From CAG-238 sp934277695 (GTDB lineage Bacteria; Bacillota; Clostridia; Peptostreptococcales; Anaerovoracaceae): 64,000 nucleotides of DNA. The stretch covers positions 1 to 64,000 of the forward strand of contig CAKQVG010000002.1 of assembly GCA_934277695.1 (NCBI GenBank), given 5' to 3'. The notes under the pieces are model-generated. The model had not been told where the DNA came from and made no database searches. It worked only from the letters and a program-made list of their open reading frames with translations. The translations under genes and the position numbers were made by a program. The stretch's first letter is position 1, and every line of letters starts with the position of its first letter. Positions 8,459-16,085 of the stretch are shown piece by piece.

Positions 8459-10158
8459 ATTTTACATATCCGACCGGGGATAAAAAGGCACTCGATGATG
8501 TTTCCTTTGACATCCAGCCTTCTGAATTTGTTGTCATATGCGGCAAATCGGGATGCGGCAAGAGCACGCTCCTCAGACATCTTAAGAAAAATCTTGTGCC
8601 TTACGGAGACAAAAGCGGTGCGGCATATTATGAAGGAACAGACATAACGGAACTTGATGACCGCATCAATGCTTCGGAAATCGGCTTTGTGCAGCAAAAT
8701 CCGGACAATCAGATCGTTACCGACAAGGTATGGCACGAGCTTGCTTTCGGGCTTGAGAGCCTGGGCCTTGACAACCAGTCGATTAAGCGCAGAGTTGCGG
8801 AGATGGCGAGCTTCTTTGATATACAGACTTGGTTCCGAAAGAATGTTTCGGAGCTTTCGGGCGGGCAGAAACAGCTTCTGAATCTCGCATCAATCATGGT
8901 CATGCAGCCGAAAGTCCTGATTCTCGACGAACCGACCTCACAGCTTGACCCGATTGCGGCAAGTGAATTTTTGAAGGTGATTTACAGAATCAACCGCGAA
9001 CTCGGGACGACGGTTATCATTTCGGAACACCGTCTGGAAGAGCTGTTTACCATGGCAGATCGGGTCATGGTGATGGACGGAGGCAGAATCCTCGCAATGG
9101 ATACACCTTGGAATGTCGGGGACTATCTTGCGGGAAGCTGCGAGAGCCAAAGGCATCCGATGTTTTACGGCCTGCCTGCGGTTATGAAGATCTATTACAA
9201 ATGTAAATCGGCGGGTGTTCCGGGCCTGATGAAAGAAGGCCGCGAAATCGCTCCGCTTACAATAAGGGACGGAAGGCTTTGGCTGGAAGAAATCCTGGAA
9301 GGACGACAATTCGATACAACGCAGAAGGTGTCAGCAAAGAAAGTCTCAAAACAGGGAGAGACGATCATAGAGGCAAAGAACCTTTGGTTCCGATATGAAA
9401 AGAACTTGCCGGATGTACTGCGCGGTCTCAGCTTTGACACAAAAAAAGCCGAATTGTTCTGTCTTCTTGGCGGAAACGGAGTCGGCAAGAGTACCACGCT
9501 GAAGGCGGTCAGCGGTCAGCTTGCTCCCCAGGCGGGAAGCATTACGGTGGATGGACTTAAGGTGACGAAGAATAATTTGAAGGAACTCTTTCACGGCAGG
9601 CTGGCAATGGTGCCGCAGAATCCGCAGGCATTGTTTACGGAAATTTCGGTTGAAGAAGAACTGCTGGAGGCGGTATACTATTTAGAGATGCCGGATGAGG
9701 TGAAAGCCGAAAAAATCGAAAGGATGCTCAGCCTCATGGAAATCGAGCATCTGCGCAAATCTCACCCGTACGATCTTTCCGGCGGGGAGCAGCAGCGCCT
9801 TGCACTCGGCAAGATTCTGCTTCTTGAGCCGAAAATCCTGCTTCTTGACGAACCGACGAAGGGGCTGGACCCGTTTTTCAAGATTACACTTGCGGGAATA
9901 TTCAAGAAACTTACGGAATCCGGCGTTACGATTTTTATGGTATCGCACGATGTTGAGTTCTGCGCCGAATACGCAGACCGATGTGCGATGGCTTTTGACG
10001 GTGACATCGTTTCCGTCGGAAATCCGACCGATTTCTTTGCGGGAAACAATTTCTATACCACTGCCGCCAATCGAATTGCACGCAGATGGTTTCCTGAGGC
10101 AGTAACCTGGGAGGAGGTGGCCGAATGGGTAGAATGGGCTATGACGACAGTCAGCTGA
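8431..10158 (+). CDS. ECF transporter ATPase, two fused ABC domains (EcfA-EcfA' type)
   Basis: A 575-residue protein with two complete ABC ATPase domains that energises the ECF transporter. Domain 1 (about 1-230) has Walker A GKSGCGKST, signature LSGGQKQ and Walker B VLILDEPTSQLD. Domain 2 (about 315-550) has GGNGVGKST, LSGGEQQ and ILLLDEPTKGLD. Many ECF systems use two separate ATPase genes; here they are one chain. AGGAGA six bases upstream fixes ATG at 8431, and the end overlaps the S component gene by 34 bases, so the three subunits are translationally coupled. Confidence 0.92.
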   Translation: MAAIKVRNLNFTYPTGDKKALDDVSFDIQPSEFVVICGKSGCGKSTLLRHLKKNLVPYGDKSGAAYYEGTDITELDDRINASEIGFVQQNPDNQIVTDKVWHELAFGLESLGLDNQSIKRRVAEMASFFDIQTWFRKNVSELSGGQKQLLNLASIMVMQPKVLILDEPTSQLDPIAASEFLKVIYRINRELGTTVIISEHRLEELFTMADRVMVMDGGRILAMDTPWNVGDYLAGSCESQRHPMFYGLPAVMKIYYKCKSAGVPGLMKEGREIAPLTIRDGRLWLEEILEGRQFDTTQKVSAKKVSKQGETIIEAKNLWFRYEKNLPDVLRGLSFDTKKAELFCLLGGNGVGKSTTLKAVSGQLAPQAGSITVDGLKVTKNNLKELFHGRLAMVPQNPQALFTEISVEEELLEAVYYLEMPDEVKAEKIERMLSLMEIEHLRKSHPYDLSGGEQQRLALGKILLLEPKILLLDEPTKGLDPFFKITLAGIFKKLTESGVTIFMVSHDVEFCAEYADRCAMAFDGDIVSVGNPTDFFAGNNFYTTAANRIARRWFPEAVTWEEVAEWVEWAMTTVS

Positions 10159-11078
10159 AGGCGCACCGCAAAAGAACAACGATGTCGGCTGTGATGATTT
10201 TCATCATGATTCCGCTGACACTCTGGCTCAGCGTGAAATTCCTGGATACCACAAAATATATGATTACGAGTCTTTTGGTAATCCTGTATACGATGCTGCC
10301 TTTCTTTATGATTTACGAAAAAAGAAGACCGAAGGCAAGAGAAATCGTACTGCTTGCGGTAATGACGGCGATAACCGCATTTGCACACATCGTTTTGCAT
10401 CTTGCGGCGGTTCCGATCGGAACGGCGCTTGTAATCGTAGCCGGAATTTCGATGGGGCCGGAAGCAGGTTTCCTTGTGGGTGCGTTGTCGAGATTCGTGT
10501 GCAACTTTTACCAGGGACAGGGTCCATACACTCCTTGGCAGATGTTCTGTTGGGGACTGCTGGGATTCCTTGCCGGTCTTGCATTTAACAAAGTGACCGC
10601 CGAAAGGCTGACGCTCGGCAAGGAAAAATCGAAAATCTCGCAGGACGGTACATTTACGGCACTCGCAGCACCCGTGCTTTGCGTGGCAGCATCTATCGTA
10701 TTGGCGTATGTTTCGTATCTTCTTGTTCCGGGGGAGGACAATACCTTCTTCGGCTGGAGAGTGTATGCGTTCGGAGCCGCGGGGCTGATACTGGGAACGA
10801 TACTCCAAAGAAAACGCCTGCCGGTAAACAGCATCACGATAACGGTGTTTACTTTTGTGACGACAGTGATTCTTTACGGCGGCATCATGAATATGTCAAC
10901 GATGTTTTATACGGTCGGATTTGACATGAGCTTCCATTCGCTGAGGATGCTTTATATATCCGGACTTCCGTATGACCTTACGCATGCGGCACTGGCATCG
11001 GTATGCATGTTTTTCCTGGGAAATCCGATGATTAAAAAAATCGAAAGAATAAAAGTAAAATACGGTATTTATAAATAA
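10125..11078 (+). CDS. ECF transporter substrate-binding S component, probably for cobalamin or a precursor
   Basis: A 317-residue polytopic membrane protein with a cytoplasmic N-terminus of about 20 residues, two leading hydrophobic segments and then the six-helix S-component core. Motifs resembling known S components are AHIVLHLAAVPIG, GISMGPEAGFLVG and FYQGQGPYTPWQMF. It starts after GAGGAGG inside the ATPase gene. The substrate is inferred from the B12 riboswitch that controls the operon: CbrT-type S subunits for B12 are known, but the sequence was not compared directly. A DMB or cobinamide specificity cannot be excluded. Confidence 0.75.
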   Translation: MGRMGYDDSQLKAHRKRTTMSAVMIFIMIPLTLWLSVKFLDTTKYMITSLLVILYTMLPFFMIYEKRRPKAREIVLLAVMTAITAFAHIVLHLAAVPIGTALVIVAGISMGPEAGFLVGALSRFVCNFYQGQGPYTPWQMFCWGLLGFLAGLAFNKVTAERLTLGKEKSKISQDGTFTALAAPVLCVAASIVLAYVSYLLVPGEDNTFFGWRVYAFGAAGLILGTILQRKRLPVNSITITVFTFVTTVILYGGIMNMSTMFYTVGFDMSFHSLRMLYISGLPYDLTHAALASVCMFFLGNPMIKKIERIKVKYGIYK

Positions 11079-11091
11079 ACGGAGGTGCGAT

Positions 11092-11364
11092 ATGAAAGAA
11101 ATCACAACGGAAAACTTCAAGTTCTTCCAACACAGACAATGCGAATTTTTCCCTTGTCACGAAACAGAGGATAAAGAAAACTTTAACTGCTTGTTCTGCT
11201 ACTGCCCGCTTTATGCGCTCGGCGAGGAGTGCGGCGGCAGCTTCCAGATTCTTCAGAACGGCATTAAGGACTGTTCCGGCTGTATGGTTCCGCACAAGCG
11301 CGGAAATTACGACTATATTTGCAGCCGGTTCAAAGAAATAATTGAACTGACAAAGAAACAGTAG
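11092..11364 (+). CDS. Cysteine-rich small domain protein (zf-like), B12-operon partner
   Basis: A 90-residue protein with nine cysteines (17, 22, 33, 36, 38, 47, 61, 64, 77) in a pattern including CLFCYCPLY and CSGC, matching the cysteine-rich small domain family thought to bind metal. There is no signal peptide. It starts 13 bases after the S component gene with a GGAGGTG ribosome binding site, so it is probably transcribed from the riboswitch-controlled operon. Metal or cobalamin handling is a reasonable guess; the function is not established. Confidence 0.75.
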   Translation: MKEITTENFKFFQHRQCEFFPCHETEDKENFNCLFCYCPLYALGEECGGSFQILQNGIKDCSGCMVPHKRGNYDYICSRFKEIIELTKKQ

Positions 11365-11419
11365 AATGTTGACGGGCCTCCTTTCGTATAATGGTAGAAA
11401 ACGATAAGGGGGCTTTTTT

Positions 11420-12076
11420 ATGAAACTTGGAATAGTGGGAACGGGTGCCATGGGCAGCATCCTCAGAGAGTGTGCTGAGAAAGACGGGGCGTTTTCCGAA
11501 ATCGCAATGATTGAACCTCTCGACGAAAGCTCGTGGCCGTCATATAAGGCCGATCTTCTCATTGACTTCAGCCATCCGAAAGCGATTTTGGGTATATATG
11601 AATATTGCAGGAAACACGGGGGGAATATTCCGGTTGTGCTTGCAACAACGGGCTACAGCCCGGCGGAGGAAGAAATCATCCGGATGCTTGCAAAGATATG
11701 TCCGATCGACCGAAAGACCAATTATTCACAAGGCATTGCCGCAATGAACGAGCTTGCAAAGCTGGGGAGGAAACTTCTCGAATCGCAGGCGGACATCCGC
11801 TTGCTTGAGAGCCACCACACGCGCAAAAAGGATGCACCGAGCGGAACCTGCAAAACATTGTGTGACTATCTCGGAATCAAGCCGGACGAGTACGAAGAAA
11901 AAGTGGCGTATCTCAGAATGGGAACCGTGTGTGGGGAACATTCGATTTTTTTCGCTATGCCGGACGAAGTGATAGAAATCAAGCATACCGCATATTCCAA
12001 AAAAATATTTGCGGCGGGTGCCCTTGAGGCCGGGAAAAAAATGTTGACTTGCCAAGACGGCGATTTAGGTGTATGA
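11420..12076 (+). CDS. dapB: 4-hydroxy-tetrahydrodipicolinate reductase (short form)
   Basis: A 218-residue DapB that reduces the cyclic product of DapA on the route to diaminopimelate and lysine. The nucleotide-binding motif GTGAMG is at residues 8-13, the middle signature reads NYSQGIAAM, and the catalytic region ESHHTRKKDAPSGT is intact at about 130-143. It is 30-50 residues shorter than most DapB proteins; shortening is mainly in the N-terminal nucleotide-binding half. AAGGGGG lies before the ATG. No other lysine gene is adjacent, so it stands apart from a lysine operon. Confidence 0.88.
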   Translation: MKLGIVGTGAMGSILRECAEKDGAFSEIAMIEPLDESSWPSYKADLLIDFSHPKAILGIYEYCRKHGGNIPVVLATTGYSPAEEEIIRMLAKICPIDRKTNYSQGIAAMNELAKLGRKLLESQADIRLLESHHTRKKDAPSGTCKTLCDYLGIKPDEYEEKVAYLRMGTVCGEHSIFFAMPDEVIEIKHTAYSKKIFAAGALEAGKKMLTCQDGDLGV

Positions 12077-12077
12077 T
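12049..12077 (+). promoter_or_regulatory. Promoter of the CYTH-domain gene
   Basis: TTGCCA (12049-12054), a 17-base spacer and TATGAT (12072-12077). It sits inside the end of dapB. Confidence 0.55.
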
Positions 12078-12111
12078 AGCCTAACGAGGGGCAGATTCAC
12101 AGGAGGAAAAA

Positions 12112-12735
12112 ATGGAAATCGAGTTAAAATATCTTTTTGAAGATGAATCTTCAAAAGACGCGATTTTTAATGACAAATACATTCAGAAAATCATGGATGA
12201 AGGCTCTGAAGCGGTTACGCCTATGCACGCAATCTACATGGATACGGCAGACGGAGCACTGAGAAAGAAAGAAATGGCATTTCGCGTTAGGTTTGAATAT
12301 TCCAAATATGTTGCGACCTTGAAATGGGGCGGAAGTGCAGAGGAAGGTCTTCATGTGCGCGGCGAGCTGAACGTTGCGGTGGAGGAGGATTTTTTGAAGA
12401 ATCCTACGCTTGATGTGTTCAAGGGAAGCGAAATTTATGACGAAATCACCGAGACTGTCGGAAATTCCGAGCTTGTCCCGGTCATGGAGATGAATTATGT
12501 CCGCAGAGAGGTCCGGGTGGATACGGGGGTGTCCATAAGCGTTCTCTCGGTGGATGAAGGCGAAATCAAAACGCTCAACGGTGATATTCCGATTTTGGAG
12601 CTGGAAATTGAGCTTTATGCGGGAGATAAGGACGATATGATTGCTCTTGGACGAAAATTAGAGGAAAAATATCATCTAAAAAGAGGAAACCGCAGCAAAT
12701 TTCAGTGCGGTTTGGAACTTTTAGGCTTTGTATAA
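12112..12735 (+). CDS. CYTH-domain protein (triphosphate tunnel metalloenzyme family)
   Basis: A 207-residue protein whose start, MEIELKYLF, carries the EXEXK-type motif (E2-E4-K6) that defines CYTH proteins. Further alternating charged residues line the expected eight-stranded tunnel: AFRVRFE, ATLKWGG, LELEIELYAGD and KFQCGLELL. Family members bind organic or inorganic triphosphates (adenylate cyclase class IV, thiamine triphosphatase, tripolyphosphatase); the substrate here cannot be read. It has its own promoter inside dapB and ends in a terminator. Confidence 0.85.
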   Translation: MEIELKYLFEDESSKDAIFNDKYIQKIMDEGSEAVTPMHAIYMDTADGALRKKEMAFRVRFEYSKYVATLKWGGSAEEGLHVRGELNVAVEEDFLKNPTLDVFKGSEIYDEITETVGNSELVPVMEMNYVRREVRVDTGVSISVLSVDEGEIKTLNGDIPILELEIELYAGDKDDMIALGRKLEEKYHLKRGNRSKFQCGLELLGFV

Positions 12736-12745
12736 AGCCTTTTTT
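12723..12745 (+). terminator. Intrinsic terminator after the CYTH gene
   Basis: AGGCTTT, loop GTAT, AAAGCCT and then a T-rich tract (TTTTTTCTTTTTT). The stem includes the stop codon at 12733-12735. Confidence 0.85.
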
Positions 12746-12786
12746 CTTTTTTGCAAGCAAATTTTTATGAAAAACATGATAATTTC

Positions 12787-12815
12787 TTTACTTTAGGGGT
12801 AATAAGAGTTATAAT
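12787..12815 (+). promoter_or_regulatory. Promoter of tig
   Basis: TTTACT (12787-12792), 17 bases, consensus TATAAT (12810-12815), in the AT-rich gap after the terminator. The resulting leader to tig is about 40 bases. Confidence 0.7.
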
Positions 12816-12862
12816 AGTTAGGATTATCAGAGGTTTTAATACATTTAGGAGGATATATTTTA

Positions 12863-14146
12863 ATGAAAGCAACATTTATTTCAAGAGATAAGAACACAGT
12901 TAAGTTTACAATGGAATTCACAGCTGAGGAATTCGAACAGGCTCAGATTAAGGTTTACCAGGAGGCAAAGAACCAGTTTGAAATCCCGGGATTCAGAAAA
13001 GGCAAGGCTCCGAGAAGCATTATCGAAAAGCACTATGGCGAAGGCGTTTTCTTCGAAGATGCAATCGACGCACTGTTCAGACAGTTCTACGGCAATGCAC
13101 TGGCTGACCTTGACCTTGAAGTCATTGACAGCCCTGCAGCTGAATTCAGCAAAATCACCAAGGGCGAAGGATTTACCGTTACAATCACGGTAGAATGCTT
13201 TCCTATCGTAGAAGTGAAGGACTACAAGGGCGTGGAAGTTGAAAAGGTTGTTCAGGAAGTTAAGGATGAAGACGTTGAAAACGAACTTAAGGCTGTTCAG
13301 AAGAGAAACGCAAGAATGATTCTGGTTGAAAGACCGGCGAAGGAAGGCGATACAGTTCTGTTTGACTATGCAGGCTTCGTAGGCGACGAACAGTTCGAAG
13401 GCGGCACTGCAGAGAGACAGGAACTCGTTTTAGGTTCCGGCATGTTCATTCCGGGATTTGAAGAACAACTCATCGGCGCAACTCCGGGCGAAAAGGTAGA
13501 TGTAAAAGTTACCTTCCCTGAAGAATACCATGCAGAAGAGCTTGCAGGCAAGGAAGCGGTATTCCACTGCCTTGTTCACGAAATCAAGGAAGAGCAGCTC
13601 CCTGAACTTGACGACGAATTTGCAAAAGATGTCAGCGAATATGATACTTTGGAAGAATTAAAAAATGCCAACAGGGAAAGACTAGAAGCATATGCCAAGA
13701 CTTCCGCAGAAAACCAGATGAAGGATGCAGCAATCTTAAAGGTTGTTGAAGCAAACGATGTTGAAATTCCGAGAGCAATGGTTGAAGACGAAATCGACCG
13801 CATGATCGGAGAACTCAACCAGCAGCTCAGATATCAGGGCATTACAATCGATAAATATCTTGAATTCACAGGCAAGAGCATGGCTGACTTCAGAGAAGAA
13901 GTCAGACCGGAAGCAGAGAAGGCTGTTAAGACAAGAATCATCCTTATGGGAATCGTAGAAGCGGAGAAGATTGAAGTTTCCGCAGAGGAAATGGAAAAAG
14001 AACTTGAACTCATGGCAGCTCAGTATCAGATGACTGCCGACAAGATCAAGGAAATGATCGGCGTTGAAAACCTTACATTCCTGCAGAAAGACTTACAGGT
14101 AAGAAAGGCAATCGACTTCATCTACGACAACGCGAAGATTAAATAA
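12863..14146 (+). CDS. tig: Trigger factor
   Basis: A 427-residue ribosome-associated chaperone and peptidyl-prolyl isomerase. The N-terminal ribosome-binding domain includes the signature GFRKGKAPRS at about residues 45-54, the FKBP-type isomerase domain spans about 150-245 (DTVLFDYAGFVG, LGSGMFIPGFEEQLIG) and the helical C-terminal arms follow. Length matches the family. AGGAGG is eight bases upstream of the ATG. It heads the run tig-clpP-clpX-lon, a common Firmicutes arrangement. Confidence 0.97.
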   Translation: MKATFISRDKNTVKFTMEFTAEEFEQAQIKVYQEAKNQFEIPGFRKGKAPRSIIEKHYGEGVFFEDAIDALFRQFYGNALADLDLEVIDSPAAEFSKITKGEGFTVTITVECFPIVEVKDYKGVEVEKVVQEVKDEDVENELKAVQKRNARMILVERPAKEGDTVLFDYAGFVGDEQFEGGTAERQELVLGSGMFIPGFEEQLIGATPGEKVDVKVTFPEEYHAEELAGKEAVFHCLVHEIKEEQLPELDDEFAKDVSEYDTLEELKNANRERLEAYAKTSAENQMKDAAILKVVEANDVEIPRAMVEDEIDRMIGELNQQLRYQGITIDKYLEFTGKSMADFREEVRPEAEKAVKTRIILMGIVEAEKIEVSAEEMEKELELMAAQYQMTADKIKEMIGVENLTFLQKDLQVRKAIDFIYDNAKIK

Positions 14147-14178
14147 TTCATATTTCAGAGATAGAAAGGGGTATAAAG

Positions 14179-14760
14179 ATGGCTTTGGTACCATATGTAA
14201 TTGAACAGACAAGCAGAGGGGAAAGATCTTATGATATTTATTCCAGACTGTTAAAGGACCGGATTATTTTCATAGGGGAGCAGATTGACGAGCATATCGC
14301 CAGTCTTGTAGTCGCACAATTACTGTTTTTGGAGGCTGAAGACCCGGAAAAGGATATCTGTATATACATCAACAGCCCGGGCGGTTCGGTTACTGCCGGA
14401 ATGGCGATTTACGATACGATGCAGTATATTAAACCTGATGTTTCGACGATATGCGTGGGAATGGCTGCCAGCATGGGGGCCTTCCTGCTTTCGTCCGGAA
14501 CGAAGGGAAAACGTTATGCGCTTCCGAATGCCGAAATTATGATTCATCAGCCGCTCGGCGGAGTGAACGGTCAGGCAGAAGACATCAAAATACATGCGGA
14601 ATGGATTTTGAAAACCCGCGAAAAGCTTAATCGTATTTTGGCATCAAATACGGGTCAGCCGCTTGACAAGATCGAACATGATACGGACAGAGATAATTTC
14701 ATGGGGGCAGAAGAAGCTTGTCAATACGGACTTGTTGACAAGGTAATTGAATCCAGATAA
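14179..14760 (+). CDS. clpP: ATP-dependent Clp protease proteolytic subunit
   Basis: A 193-residue serine peptidase that forms the tetradecameric barrel of ClpXP. The catalytic Ser is in GMAASMGAFLLSSG (about residue 98), the His in MIHQPLGG (about 123) and the Asp in DTDRDNFM near 172. The N-terminus MALVPYVIEQTSRGERSYDI is typical, and the propeptide is very short. It lies 32 bases after tig and 13 bases before clpX, so barrel and unfoldase should be co-transcribed. Confidence 0.97.
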   Translation: MALVPYVIEQTSRGERSYDIYSRLLKDRIIFIGEQIDEHIASLVVAQLLFLEAEDPEKDICIYINSPGGSVTAGMAIYDTMQYIKPDVSTICVGMAASMGAFLLSSGTKGKRYALPNAEIMIHQPLGGVNGQAEDIKIHAEWILKTREKLNRILASNTGQPLDKIEHDTDRDNFMGAEEACQYGLVDKVIESR

Positions 14761-14773
14761 CAGGGGGAAGACA

Positions 14774-16033
14774 ATGAGTAAATATGATGATGGAAAACAG
14801 CTGAGATGCTCGTTCTGCGGCAAGCCGCAGAATCAGGTGAACCGCCTGGTTGCGGGCCCGGGTGTTTATATATGCGACGAGTGCGTCAATGTATGCCTGG
14901 ATATTCTCAAGCAGAATTATGACGAACCCGGACAGAAAGCACAGAAAAGTGCATACAAACTTCCGAAACCAAAAGAAATCACGGAAATACTTTCGGAATA
15001 TGTTATCGAACAGGATGAAGCAAAGAAGGCTCTTGCGGTTGCGGTTTATAACCACTATAAGAGAATTACAAGTGCAAACACGGATGAAGACGGCGTGGAA
15101 CTTCAGAAGAGCAATATCGTTATGATCGGGCCTACCGGTTCCGGAAAAACATTGCTTGCACAGACACTTGCAAAGATTCTCGATGTACCGTTTGCGATTG
15201 CGGACGCTACTGCGCTTACGGAAGCCGGTTATGTCGGCGAGGACGTTGAAAACATCCTGCTCAAGCTGCTTCAAGCAGCGGATTGGAACATGGAAAAGGC
15301 TCAGAAGGGCATTATCTATGTAGACGAAATCGACAAAATTTCAAGACGTTCGGACAATCCTTCGATTACGCGCGATGTCAGCGGTGAGGGAGTACAGCAG
15401 GCACTGCTGAAAATTCTCGAAGGCACGGTTGCAAATGTTCCGCCGCAGGGTGGGCGTAAGCATCCGCATCAGGAATTTCTGCAGTTTGACACCACGAATG
15501 TCTTGTTCATATGCGGAGGCGCCTTTGACGGACTTGAGAAGATCATACAGAGAAGAATGGGAGAGAAGGTAATCGGCTTTAACTCCGAAATCATGCTCGA
15601 AAAGCCGGAAGAGGCAAAGATCCTTTCGCAGGTGAGACCGGAGGATCTGCTTAAATTTGGATTGATTCCGGAATTCATCGGCAGACTTCCTGTCATGGTT
15701 ACGCTCGACGAACTTTCGGAGGATGCACTCGTACGCATCATTACGGAGCCGAAGAACGCCCTGATGAAGCAGTACAAGAAACTGTTTAAAATCGACGGCG
15801 TGGAACTTGAAATCAAGGAAGATGCAATCCGTGCGGTGGCACAGAAGGCTCTTGAGAGAAAGACAGGTGCAAGAGGTCTTCGAAGCATTTTGGAAGGTGT
15901 AATGACAGATATCATGTACGAAATTCCGTCGCGTGATGATGTAACAAAATGCATTATTACCAAAGAGACAATCACAGAAGGCGCACGACCTATTTTGGAA
16001 ACGGGAAAAAAAGAAGAAGTTGAAGCTTCATAA
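14774..16033 (+). CDS. clpX: ATP-dependent Clp protease ATP-binding subunit
   Basis: A 419-residue AAA+ unfoldase that feeds substrates to ClpP. The N-terminal zinc-binding domain shows CSFCGKPQ and CDECVNVC (C4), Walker A is GPTGSGKT, Walker B IIYVDEIDKI, and the ClpP-contacting loop IGF is in EKVIGFNSE. ATG at 14774 follows CAGGGGGAAG and gives the normal start MSKYDDGKQLRCSFCG; the longer reading would add nine residues without support. Confidence 0.97.
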   Translation: MSKYDDGKQLRCSFCGKPQNQVNRLVAGPGVYICDECVNVCLDILKQNYDEPGQKAQKSAYKLPKPKEITEILSEYVIEQDEAKKALAVAVYNHYKRITSANTDEDGVELQKSNIVMIGPTGSGKTLLAQTLAKILDVPFAIADATALTEAGYVGEDVENILLKLLQAADWNMEKAQKGIIYVDEIDKISRRSDNPSITRDVSGEGVQQALLKILEGTVANVPPQGGRKHPHQEFLQFDTTNVLFICGGAFDGLEKIIQRRMGEKVIGFNSEIMLEKPEEAKILSQVRPEDLLKFGLIPEFIGRLPVMVTLDELSEDALVRIITEPKNALMKQYKKLFKIDGVELEIKEDAIRAVAQKALERKTGARGLRSILEGVMTDIMYEIPSRDDVTKCIITKETITEGARPILETGKKEEVEAS

Positions 16034-16047
16034 AATAGAAAAAAGAT

Positions 16048-16070
16048 AGGCGGCTCCGGTCGCCTGTTTT
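16048..16070 (+). terminator. Weak hairpin between clpX and lon
   Basis: AGGCG, eight-base loop, CGCCT, then GTTTT. The short stem and T-tract suggest partial termination or attenuation rather than a full stop. Confidence 0.35.
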
Positions 16071-16085
16071 GTATGGAGGAGAGTT

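Noticed and set aside
11369..11392. TTGACG and TATAAT before dapB
   Set aside because: The two boxes are only 12 bases apart; the -10 may be real but the pair is not a workable sigma-A promoter.
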